64,000 nucleotides of DNA, taken from contig NZ_JAPDPC010000003.1 in assembly GCF_026283945.1 (NCBI RefSeq), positions 62,001-126,000 of the forward strand. The letters run 5' to 3'. Below the pieces are notes generated by a model. That model searched no databases. It was not told the origin of the DNA and saw only the letters and a list, made by a program, of their open reading frames with translations. This DNA is from Dyella humicola (GTDB lineage: Bacteria > Pseudomonadota > Gammaproteobacteria > Xanthomonadales > Rhodanobacteraceae). Every line of letters starts with the position of its first letter. Within the stretch, counting starts at the first letter, position 1. A program made the position numbers and the translations under genes. Shown here piece by piece: positions 27,483-36,928 of the stretch.

Positions 27483-29200
27483 GCGGTAACTCCTGCGTTC
27501 GTGTCTTCGTGGACGGTGTTGGAGGGGTGGGGTGCGGAGGTGCTGCGTGAAGTCGAGAGTTGCGTGACGGCACCGTCGGAGGCGGAGCCGACCAGGCGTG
27601 CGTACTTGGCTAGCGCGCCGCGGGTGACCTTGGGTGCCGGCGGCTGCCAGCTGGCGCGGCGCGTGACGAGATCGGCGTCGGTGCTGATTTCGCGGCTGTC
27701 CGCGTCGATGCGGATGCGATCGCCATCGAGCAACAGGGCGATCGGGCCGCCCCGTACGGCCTCGGGCGAGATGTGGCCGACCATGTAGCCGTGGGTGGCG
27801 CCGGAGAAACGGCCGTCGGTGATCAAGGCGACGTCGTCGCCCAGGCCGCGGCCGACGAGTGCGGCAGTGACACCCAGCATCTCGCGCATGCCAGGCCCGC
27901 CCGCAGGACCTTCGTTGCGGATGACGATGATGTCGCCCTTTTCGATGGCGCCGCCCTGCACGGCGGCGAACGCCTGTTCCTCGCTTTCGAAAACGCGCGC
28001 GCGCCCTTCGAAATGACTGGCTCCCTTGCCGGCGAGCTTCAGGATGCAGCCTTCCGGCGCGAGGTTGCCGTACAGAATCGAATAACCACCGCGCGGCTTC
28101 AGCGGCTGGGTTACAGCATGCACCACGTCCTGCTGCGCGGCACGCGGCGCAGCGGCAGCCTCTTCGAACAGGCTGCGGCCGGTGATGGTGGGAGCATCGT
28201 CGAGCATGCCGGCGGCGATCAGTTCCTGCGCCACGCGGGCGCTGCCACCGGCGCCGAACAGTTCGACGGCGGTGTAGCGACCACCGGGCAACAGGTCGGC
28301 GATCACCGGCGTGTGCTTGGAGGCCGGTTCAAAGTCTTCCAGCGTCCATGGCGTACCGGCTTCGCGTGCGATCGCCAGCAGATGCAGCACGGCATTGGTG
28401 GAGCCTGCGGTGGCTGCCACCATGCGCGCGGCATTGCGAAACGCCGTCGTGGTCAGCATGGCGCGTGGCGTGCGCTCTTCCTTCAGACATTCCATCACCA
28501 GTTCACCGCAGCGATAAGCGGCCGCGGTCTTGGCCGGGTGTGTCGCCGGAATATCGTTGAAGCCCATCGGCGACAGGCCCAGCGTGGACAGCACCATCGC
28601 CATGGTGTTGGCGGTGAACTGGCCACCGCAGGCGCCGGCACCGGGACAGGCATCGCGTTCGACCGAGGTGAGTTCCGCATCGTCGATCTTGCCCGCGCCA
28701 TGCGCGCCCACCGCTTCGAACACCTGCTGGATGGTGATCGGGTGGTTGTCGTGCGTGCCGTGGGCGATGGTGCCGCCGTACAGCGCCACGCTGGGAATAT
28801 CCAGGCGCGCCATCGCCATCGCGGCGGCGGGAATGGTCTTGTCGCAACCGCACAGCACCACCATGGCGTCCAGGCAGTGACCATCGACGGCGAGTTCGAT
28901 GGAGTCGGTGATCACCTCGCGACTGATCAGCGAGGCGCGCATGCCCGGCGTGCCCATGGCGATGCCGTCGGTCACCGCAATGGTGTTGAACTCCACCGGC
29001 GTGCCGCCCGCGGCACGAATGCCTTCGGCCACATGTTCGGCCAGCTCGCGCAGGTTGAGGTTGCACGGGCTGACGTTGGACCACGTGTGCACCACCGCCA
29101 CCAGCGGCTTGGCGATGGCGGCGTCGTCCATGCCGGTGGCGCGGAGCATGGCGCGGGCGGGTGCGCGGTCGGGCCCGGTCTTGATGAGATCACTGCGCAT
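27479..29200 (-). CDS. ilvD: Dihydroxy-acid dehydratase
   Basis: IlvD dehydrates the dihydroxy acids to the 2-keto acids of valine and isoleucine using an Fe-S cluster. Cluster cysteines are visible in [15 protein letters not shown] and [20 protein letters not shown], and a third in the N-terminal NVSPCNLNL. Later family blocks are [14 protein letters not shown] and [22 protein letters not shown]. It has 573 residues. The ATG at 29200 starts [19 protein letters not shown], the expected N-terminus. An upstream ATG at 29242 adds only 14 atypical residues. The C-terminus is a low-complexity Ser/Thr tail overlapping ilvC. Confidence 0.96.
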   Translation of the reverse strand: MRSDLIKTGPDRAPARAMLRATGMDDAAIAKPLVAVVHTWSNVSPCNLNLRELAEHVAEGIRAAGGTPVEFNTIAVTDGIAMGTPGMRASLISREVITDSIELAVDGHCLDAMVVLCGCDKTIPAAAMAMARLDIPSVALYGGTIAHGTHDNHPITIQQVFEAVGAHGAGKIDDAELTSVERDACPGAGACGGQFTANTMAMVLSTLGLSPMGFNDIPATHPAKTAAAYRCGELVMECLKEERTPRAMLTTTAFRNAARMVAATAGSTNAVLHLLAIAREAGTPWTLEDFEPASKHTPVIADLLPGGRYTAVELFGAGGSARVAQELIAAGMLDDAPTITGRSLFEEAAAAPRAAQQDVVHAVTQPLKPRGGYSILYGNLAPEGCILKLAGKGASHFEGRARVFESEEQAFAAVQGGAIEKGDIIVIRNEGPAGGPGMREMLGVTAALVGRGLGDDVALITDGRFSGATHGYMVGHISPEAVRGGPIALLLDGDRIRIDADSREISTDADLVTRRASWQPPAPKVTRGALAKYARLVGSASDGAVTQLSTSRSTSAPHPSNTVHEDTNAGVTA

Positions 29201-29263
29201 GAGATATCCGGGTTGAAGAGGAGGGCAGCCGCTCGGCTGCATTGACGACGACGTGATCGGTGC

Positions 29264-30361
29264 TCATCCGCAGGCGCGCCCCCAACGCAGGAAGGACGCG
29301 GCGTGACACGCCTGTTCGTCGAGCGCGGAAAGTACGGCTTCCAACACTTCGGTCGTCGTCGCCTGGCCGCCGATATCGCGGGTATGCGGACCATGCTCCA
29401 GCACCTCGGCCACGGCGGCCTCGACCGCGGCGGCCTCCTGTTCCAGCTCCAGCGAATGCCGCAGCAACATGGCCGCGGACAGGATGGTGCCGATCGGATT
29501 GGCCACGCCCTGGCCGGCGATATCCGGCGCCGAACCGTGGATGGGTTCGTACAGGCCGGCCTTGGCTTCGCCGATCGAGGCGGATGGCAGCAGGCCCAGC
29601 GAGCCGGCCAGCGCCGCGGCTTCATCGGTGAGGATGTCGCCGAACAGGTTCTCGGTGACCACCACGTCGTAGCGCGACGGCTGGGTCAGCAGCAGCATGG
29701 CCATCGAGTCGACCAGCTGGTGTTCGACTTTCACATCGGGGTATTCGGCGGCGATGCGCTGCACCGTGCTGCGCCATAGGCGCGAAGTCTCCAGCACGTT
29801 GGCCTTGTCGACCGAGGTGACATGCTTGCGCCGGCCGCGTGCCAGGTTGAACGCGCGACGCACCACGCGCTCCACTTCGGCCACGGTGTACTTGCACTCG
29901 TCGATAGCGGTATCCACGGTGCGCGTCTTTGCACCGAAGTAGGCACCGCCGGTAAGTTCGCGCACGAACAGCACGTCGACGTTCTTCAGCTTTTCGTTCT
30001 TCAGCGGCGACAGCGCGGCCAGTCTGGGATGTACCTGCAAGGGACGCAGGTTCGCATAAACACCGAGCGCGGCGCGCAGTGCGAGCAGGCCTTGTTCTGG
30101 ACGCACCGCTGCATTCGGGTCCGACCATTGCGGGCCACCCACGGCGCCCAGCAACACCGCATCGGCGGCCTTGCAGGCGTCGAGCGAGGCGGCCGGCAAG
30201 GGCTCGCCGGTGGCGTCGATGGCGCAGCCGCCGATCAGGTGCTCGTCAAAATGGAAACTGTGGTCGAAGTGGGCGGCCACCGCGTCGAGCACGGTCACGG
30301 CCGCTGCGGTGACTTCAGGGCCGACACCGTCGCCGGGCAGGATCACGATCTGCGCTCTCAT
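29264..30361 (-). CDS. leuB: 3-isopropylmalate dehydrogenase
   Basis: LeuB oxidatively decarboxylates 3-isopropylmalate with NAD+. Signatures are IVILPGDGVGPEVTAAAV at the start, LLGAVGGPQW, and the substrate/metal motif NLFGDILTDEAAALAGSLGLLPSA. The NAD-specific loop EPIHGSAPDIAGQG follows. It has 365 residues, normal length. The start overlaps the leuD stop by ATGA, showing coupling. The order leuC-leuD-leuB is the usual one, here followed by ilvD after 63 bp. Confidence 0.97.
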   Translation of the reverse strand: MRAQIVILPGDGVGPEVTAAAVTVLDAVAAHFDHSFHFDEHLIGGCAIDATGEPLPAASLDACKAADAVLLGAVGGPQWSDPNAAVRPEQGLLALRAALGVYANLRPLQVHPRLAALSPLKNEKLKNVDVLFVRELTGGAYFGAKTRTVDTAIDECKYTVAEVERVVRRAFNLARGRRKHVTSVDKANVLETSRLWRSTVQRIAAEYPDVKVEHQLVDSMAMLLLTQPSRYDVVVTENLFGDILTDEAAALAGSLGLLPSASIGEAKAGLYEPIHGSAPDIAGQGVANPIGTILSAAMLLRHSLELEQEAAAVEAAVAEVLEHGPHTRDIGGQATTTEVLEAVLSALDEQACHAASFLRWGRACG

Positions 30362-30942
30362 GCGGCTTTCTCCGTGCGTTGTTCATAGGTGGTGATGGCA
30401 TCGGCGTGTTGCTGCAGGTAACCGAGCTGGTCGACGCCGTTGAGGATGCAATGGCGCGCAAACGGCTCCATCTGGAAGTGAATGCGCCCGCCGTCGGGCA
30501 AGGCGATGTACTGCTCGCGCACATCGATGCTCAGCTCGACGCCCGGGTGCTCGAGCAGCCAGCGGTGTTCGGCTTCGTCCAGCACGATGGCGAGCAAGCC
30601 GTTCTTCAGCGCGTTGTTGCGGAAGATGTCCGCGATCTCGCTGCACAGCACGGCGTGGATGCCGTAATCGAGCAAGGCCCAAGGCGCGTGCTCACGCGAC
30701 GAGCCGCAACCGAAGTTGCGTCCCGCGACCAGGATCGAACAGCCCGTGGCCTGCGGCTGGTTCAGCGGGAATGCCGGGTTGTCGCTGCCGTCAGCCTGAT
30801 AACGCCAGTCGTTGAAGCACAACTTGCCCAGGCCAACGCGCTCGGTGGTGGTGAGGAAACGCGCGGGGATGATGCGGTCGGTATCGATGTTCTCGTCCGG
30901 CAGCACCGCGGTGCGGGAGTGGAGGCGGGTGATGGGGCGCAT
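30358..30942 (-). CDS. leuD: 3-isopropylmalate dehydratase small subunit
   Basis: LeuD pairs with LeuC to isomerise 2- to 3-isopropylmalate. The 194-residue protein begins MRPITRLHSRTAVLPDENID and shows the family blocks TDRIIPARFL, GCSILVAGRNFGCGSSREHA and SEIADIFRNNALKNGLL. The start is supported by GGAGG 8 nt upstream of the ATG at 30942. An in-frame extension upstream runs into the repeat region and is not coding. The stop overlaps leuB. Confidence 0.96.
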   Translation of the reverse strand: MRPITRLHSRTAVLPDENIDTDRIIPARFLTTTERVGLGKLCFNDWRYQADGSDNPAFPLNQPQATGCSILVAGRNFGCGSSREHAPWALLDYGIHAVLCSEIADIFRNNALKNGLLAIVLDEAEHRWLLEHPGVELSIDVREQYIALPDGGRIHFQMEPFARHCILNGVDQLGYLQQHADAITTYEQRTEKAA

Positions 30943-30966
30943 TAAAAAACCTCCGAAGCATGAACT

Positions 30967-31097
30967 CCCTCTCCCCTGTGGGGAGAGGGCTGGAGTGAGG
31001 GGCGGGTGCTCGCCGTAGCGCACATCGAAGCGCGCTTTGAAGTTGGACTGAGGCGAGCGTGACCCCTCACCTCAGTCCTCTCCCCGGAGGGGAGAGG
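30967..31097. repeat. Pair of inverted G/C hairpin repeats between leuC and leuD
   Basis: The left hairpin has arms CCCTCTCCCC (30967-30976) and GGGGAGAGGG (30980-30989). It continues with a GAGGGGCGGGTGCTCGCC tail. The right copy, in opposite orientation, has arms CCTCTCCCC (31077-31085) and GGGGAGAGG (31089-31097) preceded by a matching CCCCTCACCTC. The same tail sequence recurs near 36926, so this is a dispersed repeat family. Confidence 0.75.
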
Positions 31098-31114
31098 AAG
31101 AAAAGCGCGCGCGT

Positions 31115-32524
31115 TCATGCCGCCACCTCCGTCAAATACTCACGCGGATCGGCAATCCGCCCCGCCAGCGCCGACGCCGCTGCCGTCGCCGGACTGGCCA
31201 GCACCGTGCGCGCACCCTTGCCCTGGCGGCCTTCGAAGTTGCGATTGGACGTGCTCACCACCAACTGCCCCGGCTGCGCCAGATCGCCATTCATGGCGAT
31301 GCACATGGAGCAACCCGGCACGCGCCACTCGGCGCCTGCCTCGGTGAAGACGTGATGCAGGCCTTCGCGCTCGGCATCTCGGCGCACCGCTTCGGAACCC
31401 GGCACCACCAGCATGCGCACGCCATCGGCGACGCGTCGGCCGCGCAACACCTGGGCGGCTTCGCGCAAATCCGACAGGCGCGAATTGGTGCAGCTGCCGA
31501 CGAAGACCACGTCGACCGGCGTGCCCTGCATCGGCTTGCCGGCCTCGCTGCGCATATAGTCCAGCGCGCGCTTTTCCTGGGCGTTGCGCGCGGCCGGCAC
31601 CGGCGTGTCCATGGCAATCGCCATGCCTGGGTGGGTGCCGTAGGTGACAGTCGGACGCACCTTGCTGGCATCGATGCGCACTTCGCGGTCGTAGCTGGCG
31701 CCGTCGTCGCTGCGCAGTGCGCGCCAGCGTGCCACCGCGGCGTCCCATGCCGCGCCTTGCGGCACGCGGGGACGGCCCTTGAGCCAATCGAAGGTGGTGT
31801 CGTCGGGCGCGATCAGGCCAGCGCGTGCGCCAGCCTCGATGGACATGTTGCAAACGGTCATGCGCTCATCCATCGACATCGCTTCGATGGCATCGCCGCG
31901 GTATTCCAGGACGTAGCCGGTACCGCCGTCCACGCCGATCTCGCCGATGATGTGCAGGATCAGATCCTTCGCGCCCACGCCCGCCGGCAGCTGGCCATCC
32001 ACATGGATCGCGAAGGTCTTCGCCTTGCGTTGCAGCAGGCATTGCGTGGCCATCACATGACCGACCTCGGTGGTGCCGATGCCGAAGGCCAGCGCACCGA
32101 ACGCGCCATGCGTCGAGGTGTGGCTATCGCCGCAGACGATGGTCATGCCCGGCTGGGTGGCGCCTAGCTCAGGGCCAATCACGTGCACGATGCCGCGATC
32201 GTTGCTGTCCCAGCCATGCAGTTCGACGCCGAACTCGCGGCAGTTGGTCTCTAGCTGCGCGACCTGCGCTTTGGCTTCAGCGTTCGCGTAAGGGCGCTCA
32301 CCATCGGCGCCGGCGGGCAGCGTAGGGGTGGAATGATCCAGCGTGGCCAGCATGCGATCCGGACGGCGCAGCTTCAGGCCGCGCTCGCGCAGTTCGCTAA
32401 AGGCTTGCGGCGAGGTGACTTCGTGCACCAGGTGCAGGTCGATATAGAGAATCGCCGGCGTGTCGGTGCTCTCGGCAGCGACCACATGCGCATCCCACAC
32501 TTTTTCGAACAAAGTCTTGGCCAT
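31115..32524 (-). CDS. leuC: 3-isopropylmalate dehydratase large subunit
   Basis: LeuC is the 4Fe-4S aconitase-fold subunit, 469 residues. It starts [15 protein letters not shown]. Cluster cysteines are in [14 protein letters not shown] and in [13 protein letters not shown] (two Cys). Also visible are [23 protein letters not shown] and the C-terminal [21 protein letters not shown]. The ATG at 32524 shares its first base with the last base of the ilvE stop (TAATG). Between leuC and leuD lies a 172-bp gap filled with hairpin repeats. Confidence 0.97.
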   Translation of the reverse strand: MAKTLFEKVWDAHVVAAESTDTPAILYIDLHLVHEVTSPQAFSELRERGLKLRRPDRMLATLDHSTPTLPAGADGERPYANAEAKAQVAQLETNCREFGVELHGWDSNDRGIVHVIGPELGATQPGMTIVCGDSHTSTHGAFGALAFGIGTTEVGHVMATQCLLQRKAKTFAIHVDGQLPAGVGAKDLILHIIGEIGVDGGTGYVLEYRGDAIEAMSMDERMTVCNMSIEAGARAGLIAPDDTTFDWLKGRPRVPQGAAWDAAVARWRALRSDDGASYDREVRIDASKVRPTVTYGTHPGMAIAMDTPVPAARNAQEKRALDYMRSEAGKPMQGTPVDVVFVGSCTNSRLSDLREAAQVLRGRRVADGVRMLVVPGSEAVRRDAEREGLHHVFTEAGAEWRVPGCSMCIAMNGDLAQPGQLVVSTSNRNFEGRQGKGARTVLASPATAAASALAGRIADPREYLTEVAA

Positions 32525-33462
32525 TACGCGGCCTCCTGTGCGGCTTCGACTTTCACTGGCGACAGCCAACCCCAGCGGTCGGGCGTGGAGCCGTCGAACA
32601 GTCCGAAAAAGGCCTTCTGCAGGGCACGCGTGATCGGACCGGGACGCCCGGCGCCCACCTGCTTGCGGTCCACCGAACGCACCGGAGTGATCTCGGCGGC
32701 CGTGCCGGTCATGAAGATCTCATCGGCGGTGTACAGCGCTTCGCGCGGCAGGTCGCGTTCTTCCACCGCGATACCCAGCTCGCCGGCGAGGGTGATCACC
32801 GACTCGCGCGTAATGCCGGCCAGGATGCCGGCGCTGGTCGGCGGCGTCAGCAGCTTGCCGTTCTTCACCAGGAACAGGTTCTCGCCCGCGCCCTCGCTGA
32901 GCAGACCGTTATGGCCCAGCGCGATGCCTTCGGCATAGCCGCCGCGACGCGCTTCGAGCGCGATCAGCTGACTGTTGAGGTAGTTGCCACCGGCCTTGGC
33001 CCAGCTCGGCAAGGTGTTCGGCGCCGGCCGATGCCACGACGACACGCACACGTCGGCGCCGTGTTCGATCGCGTCACCCAGGTAAGCGCCCCATTCCAGC
33101 GCCATGACCGCCACGTCGATCGGTGCATCAGCCTTCGGCAGCACGCCGAGGCCGCCGGCGCCGCGAAAAACGATCGGTCGCACATAGGCGGACTTCATGC
33201 GGTTGGCGCGGATCAGCTCGTGACAGGCGGTGTTGATTTCATCTTCGCTGTAGCCGATCTCGATCTCGTAAACGCGCGCGGACTCGAACAGGCGGCGCGT
33301 GTGATCGGCGAGGCGGAAATACGCTGGACCCTGCGGCGTGGCATACACGCGCTCGCCTTCGAATACCGAGGAGCCATAGTGCAATGCATGGGTGCTGACG
33401 TGGACCGTGGCTTCGGTCCAGGGTTTGATCTGGCCGTTATGCCAGAGGAAGGGCGTGGTCAT
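32524..33462 (-). CDS. ilvE: Branched-chain amino acid aminotransferase
   Basis: IlvE performs the last step of Leu, Ile and Val synthesis, transferring an amino group from glutamate with PLP. The protein has 312 residues and is a class IV aminotransferase. The PLP lysine is probably K156 in [15 protein letters not shown]. The opening [10 protein letters not shown] and the later [20 protein letters not shown] are diagnostic, as is [16 protein letters not shown]. The start overlaps the leuA stop by ATGA. Having ilvE between leuA and leuC is an unusual order that ties the common transaminase to the leader-controlled promoter. Confidence 0.97.
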   Translation of the reverse strand: MTTPFLWHNGQIKPWTEATVHVSTHALHYGSSVFEGERVYATPQGPAYFRLADHTRRLFESARVYEIEIGYSEDEINTACHELIRANRMKSAYVRPIVFRGAGGLGVLPKADAPIDVAVMALEWGAYLGDAIEHGADVCVSSWHRPAPNTLPSWAKAGGNYLNSQLIALEARRGGYAEGIALGHNGLLSEGAGENLFLVKNGKLLTPPTSAGILAGITRESVITLAGELGIAVEERDLPREALYTADEIFMTGTAAEITPVRSVDRKQVGAGRPGPITRALQKAFFGLFDGSTPDRWGWLSPVKVEAAQEAA

Positions 33463-35114
33463 GCGATCGTCTCCTTTTGCGCGCGTCCATTCGCGCCCAG
33501 GTCAAAAAGCGGCCTTCCATGACCGCACTCTTCAATCGAGGCATCGCTGCGCGGGGCACCCTGTCGCTCGATGCGGTTGACGATGGCGAGCGCGGCATGC
33601 GCGGTCGCTTCGATGATGTCGGTGCTGACGCCGTTGCCACGCCAGTCGCGTTCGGCATGGCGCGCGGTGAGCTGGGCCTGTCCTTGCGCATCGCCACCTT
33701 CGCTGACGGCGCGCACCTGGAACTGGGTGACGTCGAGTGCGGTGCCGGTGGCGCGTTCGATCGCACGCAGCACGGCATCGACCGGGCCGTCGCCGATGGC
33801 GGCTTCGCCCACTTCGTGACCGCTGTCGTGGGTCAGTCGCACCGAGGCAGAGGCGCTGCCGCCCATATGCGAGTTGGTATTGAGCTGGGTGATGCGCCAG
33901 GGGCCGGTGGCTTCAGGATCGTGGCCCAACGCGATGGCCTCGAGGTCCTCGTCATGCACTTCGCGCTTCTTGTCGGCCAGCGTCTTGAAGCGGGCGAAGA
34001 TGACGTCCATCTCGGTCTCGTCGGGCGCATGACCCAGCACCTGCAAACGCTGGCGCAAGGCGTGGCGACCGGAGTGCTTGCCCAGCACCAGGCGCGTCTC
34101 GCCCATGCCGACGTCCTGCGCATGCATGATTTCGTAGGTGCCACGGTGCTTGAGCATGCCGTGCTGGTGGATGCCCGACTCGTGCGCGAAGGCGTTTTCG
34201 CCCACCACCGCCTTGTTGCGCGGCACGGCCTGGCCGGTGAGCTGGGTCAGCAGACGCGACGTGGGATAAAGCTTGCGCGTGTCGATGCCGGTATCGACGC
34301 CGAAATGCGGCCGCCTCACACGCAGCGCCATTACCACTTCTTCCAGCGAGGCATTGCCGGCGCGCTCGCCAATGCCGTTGATGGTGCACTCGACCTGGCG
34401 CGCGCCAGCGCTGACGGCGGCCAAACTATTGGCGACCGCCATGCCGAGGTCGTCGTGGCAATGGCTTGAGAAGATCACATGTTCCGGGCGACGCACGTGC
34501 TTGAGCAGATGGGCGAACCGCTCGGCGATCTCTGACGGTGTCATGTAACCCACCGTATCGGGCGCATTGAGCGTGGTGGCGCCCGCGGCGGCGGCGGCGC
34601 TGAATACTTCGATCAGGTATTCCGGCTCGGTACGCATGGCGTCTTCAGCCGAGAATTCCACCTCGTCGCAAAGCCCCTTGGCCCGTGCGACGGATGCGCA
34701 GGCGGTATCGATCACCTGCTGCTTGCTCATGCCCAGCTTGTGCTCGCGATGCAGCGGACTGGTCGACAGGAAAAGGTGGATGCGGGAGTGGCGGGCGCCT
34801 TCCAGCGCGCGCGCGGCACTGTCGATATCGCCGGCCTGGCAGCGCGCCAGGCCGGCGATGGTGGGTCCACGCAGGGCCCGGGCGATTTCCGCCACTGCGC
34901 AAAAGTCATCCGGCGAAGCGTGTGGAAAGCCCGCCTCGATGACGTCGATGCCCAGCGCTTCCAGCGCGTGCGCCAGGCGCAGCTTGGCGCGGCGGTCCAT
35001 GGAAAAGCCGGGCGCCTGCTCGCCATCGCGCAAGGTGGTGTCGAAGATCCGCACGCGCTCGGCCGCTACGTCCGTCACGTCGCTGTTCTCGTTCGTCGGG
35101 TTGTGCTGGGTCAT
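33459..35114 (-). CDS. leuA: 2-isopropylmalate synthase
   Basis: LeuA condenses acetyl-CoA with 2-ketoisovalerate, the committed step to leucine. Its HMGL-like catalytic domain shows [37 protein letters not shown] (metal His/Asp) and [12 protein letters not shown]. The C-terminal 130 residues form the leucine-binding regulatory domain ([18 protein letters not shown] region). It has 551 residues. The ATG at 35114 has GGAG 7 nt upstream and is preferred to the GTG at 35117. It is the first structural gene of the ten-gene operon, 114 bp after the leader peptide stop. Confidence 0.97.
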   Translation of the reverse strand: MTQHNPTNENSDVTDVAAERVRIFDTTLRDGEQAPGFSMDRRAKLRLAHALEALGIDVIEAGFPHASPDDFCAVAEIARALRGPTIAGLARCQAGDIDSAARALEGARHSRIHLFLSTSPLHREHKLGMSKQQVIDTACASVARAKGLCDEVEFSAEDAMRTEPEYLIEVFSAAAAAGATTLNAPDTVGYMTPSEIAERFAHLLKHVRRPEHVIFSSHCHDDLGMAVANSLAAVSAGARQVECTINGIGERAGNASLEEVVMALRVRRPHFGVDTGIDTRKLYPTSRLLTQLTGQAVPRNKAVVGENAFAHESGIHQHGMLKHRGTYEIMHAQDVGMGETRLVLGKHSGRHALRQRLQVLGHAPDETEMDVIFARFKTLADKKREVHDEDLEAIALGHDPEATGPWRITQLNTNSHMGGSASASVRLTHDSGHEVGEAAIGDGPVDAVLRAIERATGTALDVTQFQVRAVSEGGDAQGQAQLTARHAERDWRGNGVSTDIIEATAHAALAIVNRIERQGAPRSDASIEECGHGRPLFDLGANGRAQKETIA

Positions 35115-35147
35115 CACTTAGCTCCGCTAGGCGCGTCGCTGGGGGCA

Positions 35148-35183
35148 ATAAAAAACCCCGCATCCGTTACCGGGTGCGGGGTT
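35148..35183 (-). terminator. Leucine attenuator terminator
   Basis: Read on the minus strand, arms AACCCCGCA (35183-35175) and TGCGGGGTT (35162-35154), with extra CC/GG pairing inside, are followed directly by TTTTTT and an AT-rich tail. This is a strong intrinsic terminator 34 bp before the leuA start, so it must be read through for operon expression. Confidence 0.9.
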
Positions 35184-35240
35184 CTTTGGTCGTATTCAGG
35201 TTATTTCTAGTTACCTGGACACACGCCCTCAGCCCGCACC
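35173..35240 (-). promoter_or_regulatory. Antiterminator pairing of the leu/ilv leader
   Basis: The last codons of the leader peptide contain GGTGCGGG (minus strand, 35240-35233). Its exact complement CCCGCACC (35180-35173) forms most of the left arm of the terminator. The two pairings are mutually exclusive. A ribosome stalled on the Leu/Val codons leaves the 5' copy free and favours antitermination; one that reaches the stop codon covers it and lets the terminator form. Confidence 0.8.
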
Positions 35241-35366
35241 TCCGTTGGTAATAAGGAGTACGAGTACAAGGGCAAGAAGGAGGTTGTTGCGAAGTCGCAG
35301 CAGTCCCGCGACCGTCGGAAGACGGATCGGTTCGGCTATGCGGTCATGGTTGCTGCGTTGCGACAT
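35229..35366 (-). CDS. leuL: Leader peptide of the leu-ilv operon (attenuator)
   Basis: This 45-codon gene is too short for ordinary gene finding. It begins MSQRSNHDRIAEPIRLPTV and carries a dense control block at residues 29-40, reading LLLALVLVLLIT: seven Leu, two Val, one Ile and one Thr in twelve codons. Residues 22, 23 and 25 are also Leu. It ends NGGAG, much like enterobacterial ilv and thr leaders. The stop is 46 bp before the attenuator hairpin, and the last codons form the antiterminator arm. The control residues match the products of the operon, so ribosome stalling under Leu/Val/Ile starvation should open expression. No Shine-Dalgarno sequence is visible; see the findings. Confidence 0.92.
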   Translation of the reverse strand: MSQRSNHDRIAEPIRLPTVAGLLRLRNNLLLALVLVLLITNGGAG

Positions 35367-35373
35367 GTAGTCG

Positions 35374-35403
35374 AACGTAAAGGGCCCCAATACGGGTTGT
35401 CAA
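35374..35403 (-). promoter_or_regulatory. Promoter of the leu-ilv operon
   Basis: A perfect -35 box TTGACA lies at 35403-35398 (minus strand). The best -10 candidate at 18 bp spacing is TACGTT (35379-35374), a weak match. Transcription would then begin close to the A of the leader peptide ATG (35366). Confidence 0.6.
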
Positions 35404-35499
35404 CAGTTTCTTTTGAAATTTTTAATGTGGCGCGTTGCCGATCACATTCGGACGTCCAGATGGCCAGACGTCCCCAGTGCCTCTGAGGCACGTTCGACA

Positions 35500-36117
35500 T
35501 CAGTCGCTGGTGAGCGACTTGAGATAGTTCGCCAGGGCGCTCCGCAGCTGGGCTTGCGCCGCATTTCGCAAGCTCGCCGGTTGCTCGTTTTGGAGGGCCA
35601 CTGCAGCCTTCATCAATTGCTGCACCACCATGGCTGCAGGGCGCAGTTCGCCGGCCGCAAGGCCGGGGGCATGGATAGCCAAAATCTGACACAGATAGTC
35701 GCGCATGCGCTGACGTATGGCGCGCGACAGTGAAGGTGGCAGGGATCCGGCTGCTTCGGTCAGGGCGACGAACGAGGGATGCTGGCGGCGATAGTCGGCA
35801 AAAGTGCGGATCAATCGTGCCGCAAGTTCCTCCGTATCCCAGCCAGAGGCTTGCGCGACCAAGCGCTCCATGCGCGTGTTGAGCGCCTCGCCATGTTCGG
35901 CCATCAGCGCTTCGGCCAATAACTCCTTGGTGGGAAAGAACTGGTACAGCGAGCCAATGGATGCCCCCGCGCGGGCGGCGATCTCGGTCATGGTGGAGGC
36001 ATCGAAACCTTTCTCGGCAAAGCGCCCAGAGGCCGCCGCGAGCAGCGCCGCTACGCGTTCGTGACCACGCCGACGTTGCGGCGAGCGACCGGCCAGACTT
36101 GAATTACGTGAGGCCAT
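35500..36117 (-). CDS. TetR family transcriptional regulator
   Basis: A 205-residue repressor-type protein. The N-terminal helix-turn-helix is at about residues 20-65: AALLAAASGRFAEKGFDAST, then MTEIAARAGASIGSLYQFFPTKELLAEAL, the TetR signature. The C-terminal ligand-binding domain is all-helical and not specific enough to name an effector. Of two start codons, the ATG at 36117 is 9 nt behind AGGAG, whereas the one at 36123 is too close to it. The gene is divergent from the isochorismatase-like hydrolase, and a perfect palindrome lies just upstream of its start, so autoregulation and control of the hydrolase are likely. Confidence 0.9.
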   Translation of the reverse strand: MASRNSSLAGRSPQRRRGHERVAALLAAASGRFAEKGFDASTMTEIAARAGASIGSLYQFFPTKELLAEALMAEHGEALNTRMERLVAQASGWDTEELAARLIRTFADYRRQHPSFVALTEAAGSLPPSLSRAIRQRMRDYLCQILAIHAPGLAAGELRPAAMVVQQLMKAAVALQNEQPASLRNAAQAQLRSALANYLKSLTSD

Positions 36118-36133
36118 CCTCATAAACTCCTAG

Positions 36134-36149
36134 GTGAGGTTGTCCTCAC
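36134..36149. promoter_or_regulatory. Palindromic operator, probable TetR site
   Basis: A perfect inverted repeat GTGAGG-TTGT-CCTCAC lies 17 bp upstream of the TetR start and about 140 bp before the divergent hydrolase gene. Spacing and symmetry fit a TetR-dimer site. Confidence 0.7.
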
Positions 36150-36289
36150 ATTGTGATTTTACCGGGCCGCCGCCAAGGCGTGTAACTTCGCTGGCGGAAC
36201 GGTGCGGCGACAACGCATTTACTTTCACCTTGGGCTGTCGAGCAAGCCTTGTGCCGCCACTCGAAGCCAAACCACGTGGAGCTAAGACC

Positions 36290-36859
36290 ATGGACAAGCT
36301 TGACCCCAGCACGACAGCGCTGGTGCTGATCGATCTGCAAAAGGGCATCGCCCCGTACGCCGGCGGCCCGCATACCTCGCAAGAGGTGTTCGAACGTGGT
36401 GGCCGCCTGGCAGCGCGTTTCCGCGAGCTGAAGGCCCCCGTGGTGCTGGTGCGGGTGGGCTGGTCCGCCGACGGCGGCGATGCTCCCCATCAGCCGGTCG
36501 ACGCGCCGATGGGGAAGGGCCCGTTGCCGGCCGACTGGTGGGATTTCGCCGAGCAGTTGGACGTGGCCGATAGTGACATCCTGATCACCAAGCGCCAGTG
36601 GGGCGCGTTCTACGGCACCGAACTGGACTTGCAGCTGCGTCGCCGCGGCATCAAGCGGATCGTGCTCGGTGGTATCAGCACCAATATCGGCGTGGAATCG
36701 ACGGCCCGATTCGGCTGGGAACTGGGTTACGAACTGGTCCTGGTCGAGGATGCGATGAGCTCGAGCAGCGCGGAGCACCACCAGTTCGCGGTGGAGCATA
36801 TTTTTCCGCGGTTGGGCTTGGTGCGGTCGACGGCGGAAGTGTTGGGGGCGCTGGGCTGA
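36290..36859 (+). CDS. Isochorismatase-family hydrolase lacking the catalytic cysteine
   Basis: A 189-residue single-domain protein of the isochorismatase/nicotinamidase fold. Visible are Asp15 in [11 protein letters not shown] and Lys101 in [19 protein letters not shown]. The usual nucleophile position in [14 protein letters not shown] is Gly134 instead of Cys. Amidases of this fold need the Cys. True isochorismatases and some uncharacterised relatives do not, so a non-thiol hydrolase is more likely than an amidase. The ATG at 36290 has GGAG 8 nt upstream and is preferred over a longer frame from 36134 that would read through the operator. It is divergent from a TetR gene. Confidence 0.85.
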   Translation: MDKLDPSTTALVLIDLQKGIAPYAGGPHTSQEVFERGGRLAARFRELKAPVVLVRVGWSADGGDAPHQPVDAPMGKGPLPADWWDFAEQLDVADSDILITKRQWGAFYGTELDLQLRRRGIKRIVLGGISTNIGVESTARFGWELGYELVLVEDAMSSSSAEHHQFAVEHIFPRLGLVRSTAEVLGALG

Positions 36860-36881
36860 GGGTCGCCGGCCACCGGGTCAT

Positions 36882-36928
36882 CCTCATCCCGCCCCTTCTC
36901 CCCGCCGGGGAGAAGGGGCGGGATGAGG
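36882..36928. repeat. Perfect 22-bp stem hairpin repeat, with second hairpin behind it
   Basis: Arms 36882-36903 and 36907-36928 are perfect complements of 22 bp around a 3-nt loop (GCC); the core is CCGCCCCTTCTCCCC. A second inverted repeat, CCACAACGCT/AGCGTTGTGG, follows at about 36940-36966. The sequence GAGGGGCGGGTGCTCGCC after the first hairpin is shared with the leuC-leuD repeat. It lies between convergent genes and may also act as a bidirectional transcription stop. Confidence 0.8.
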
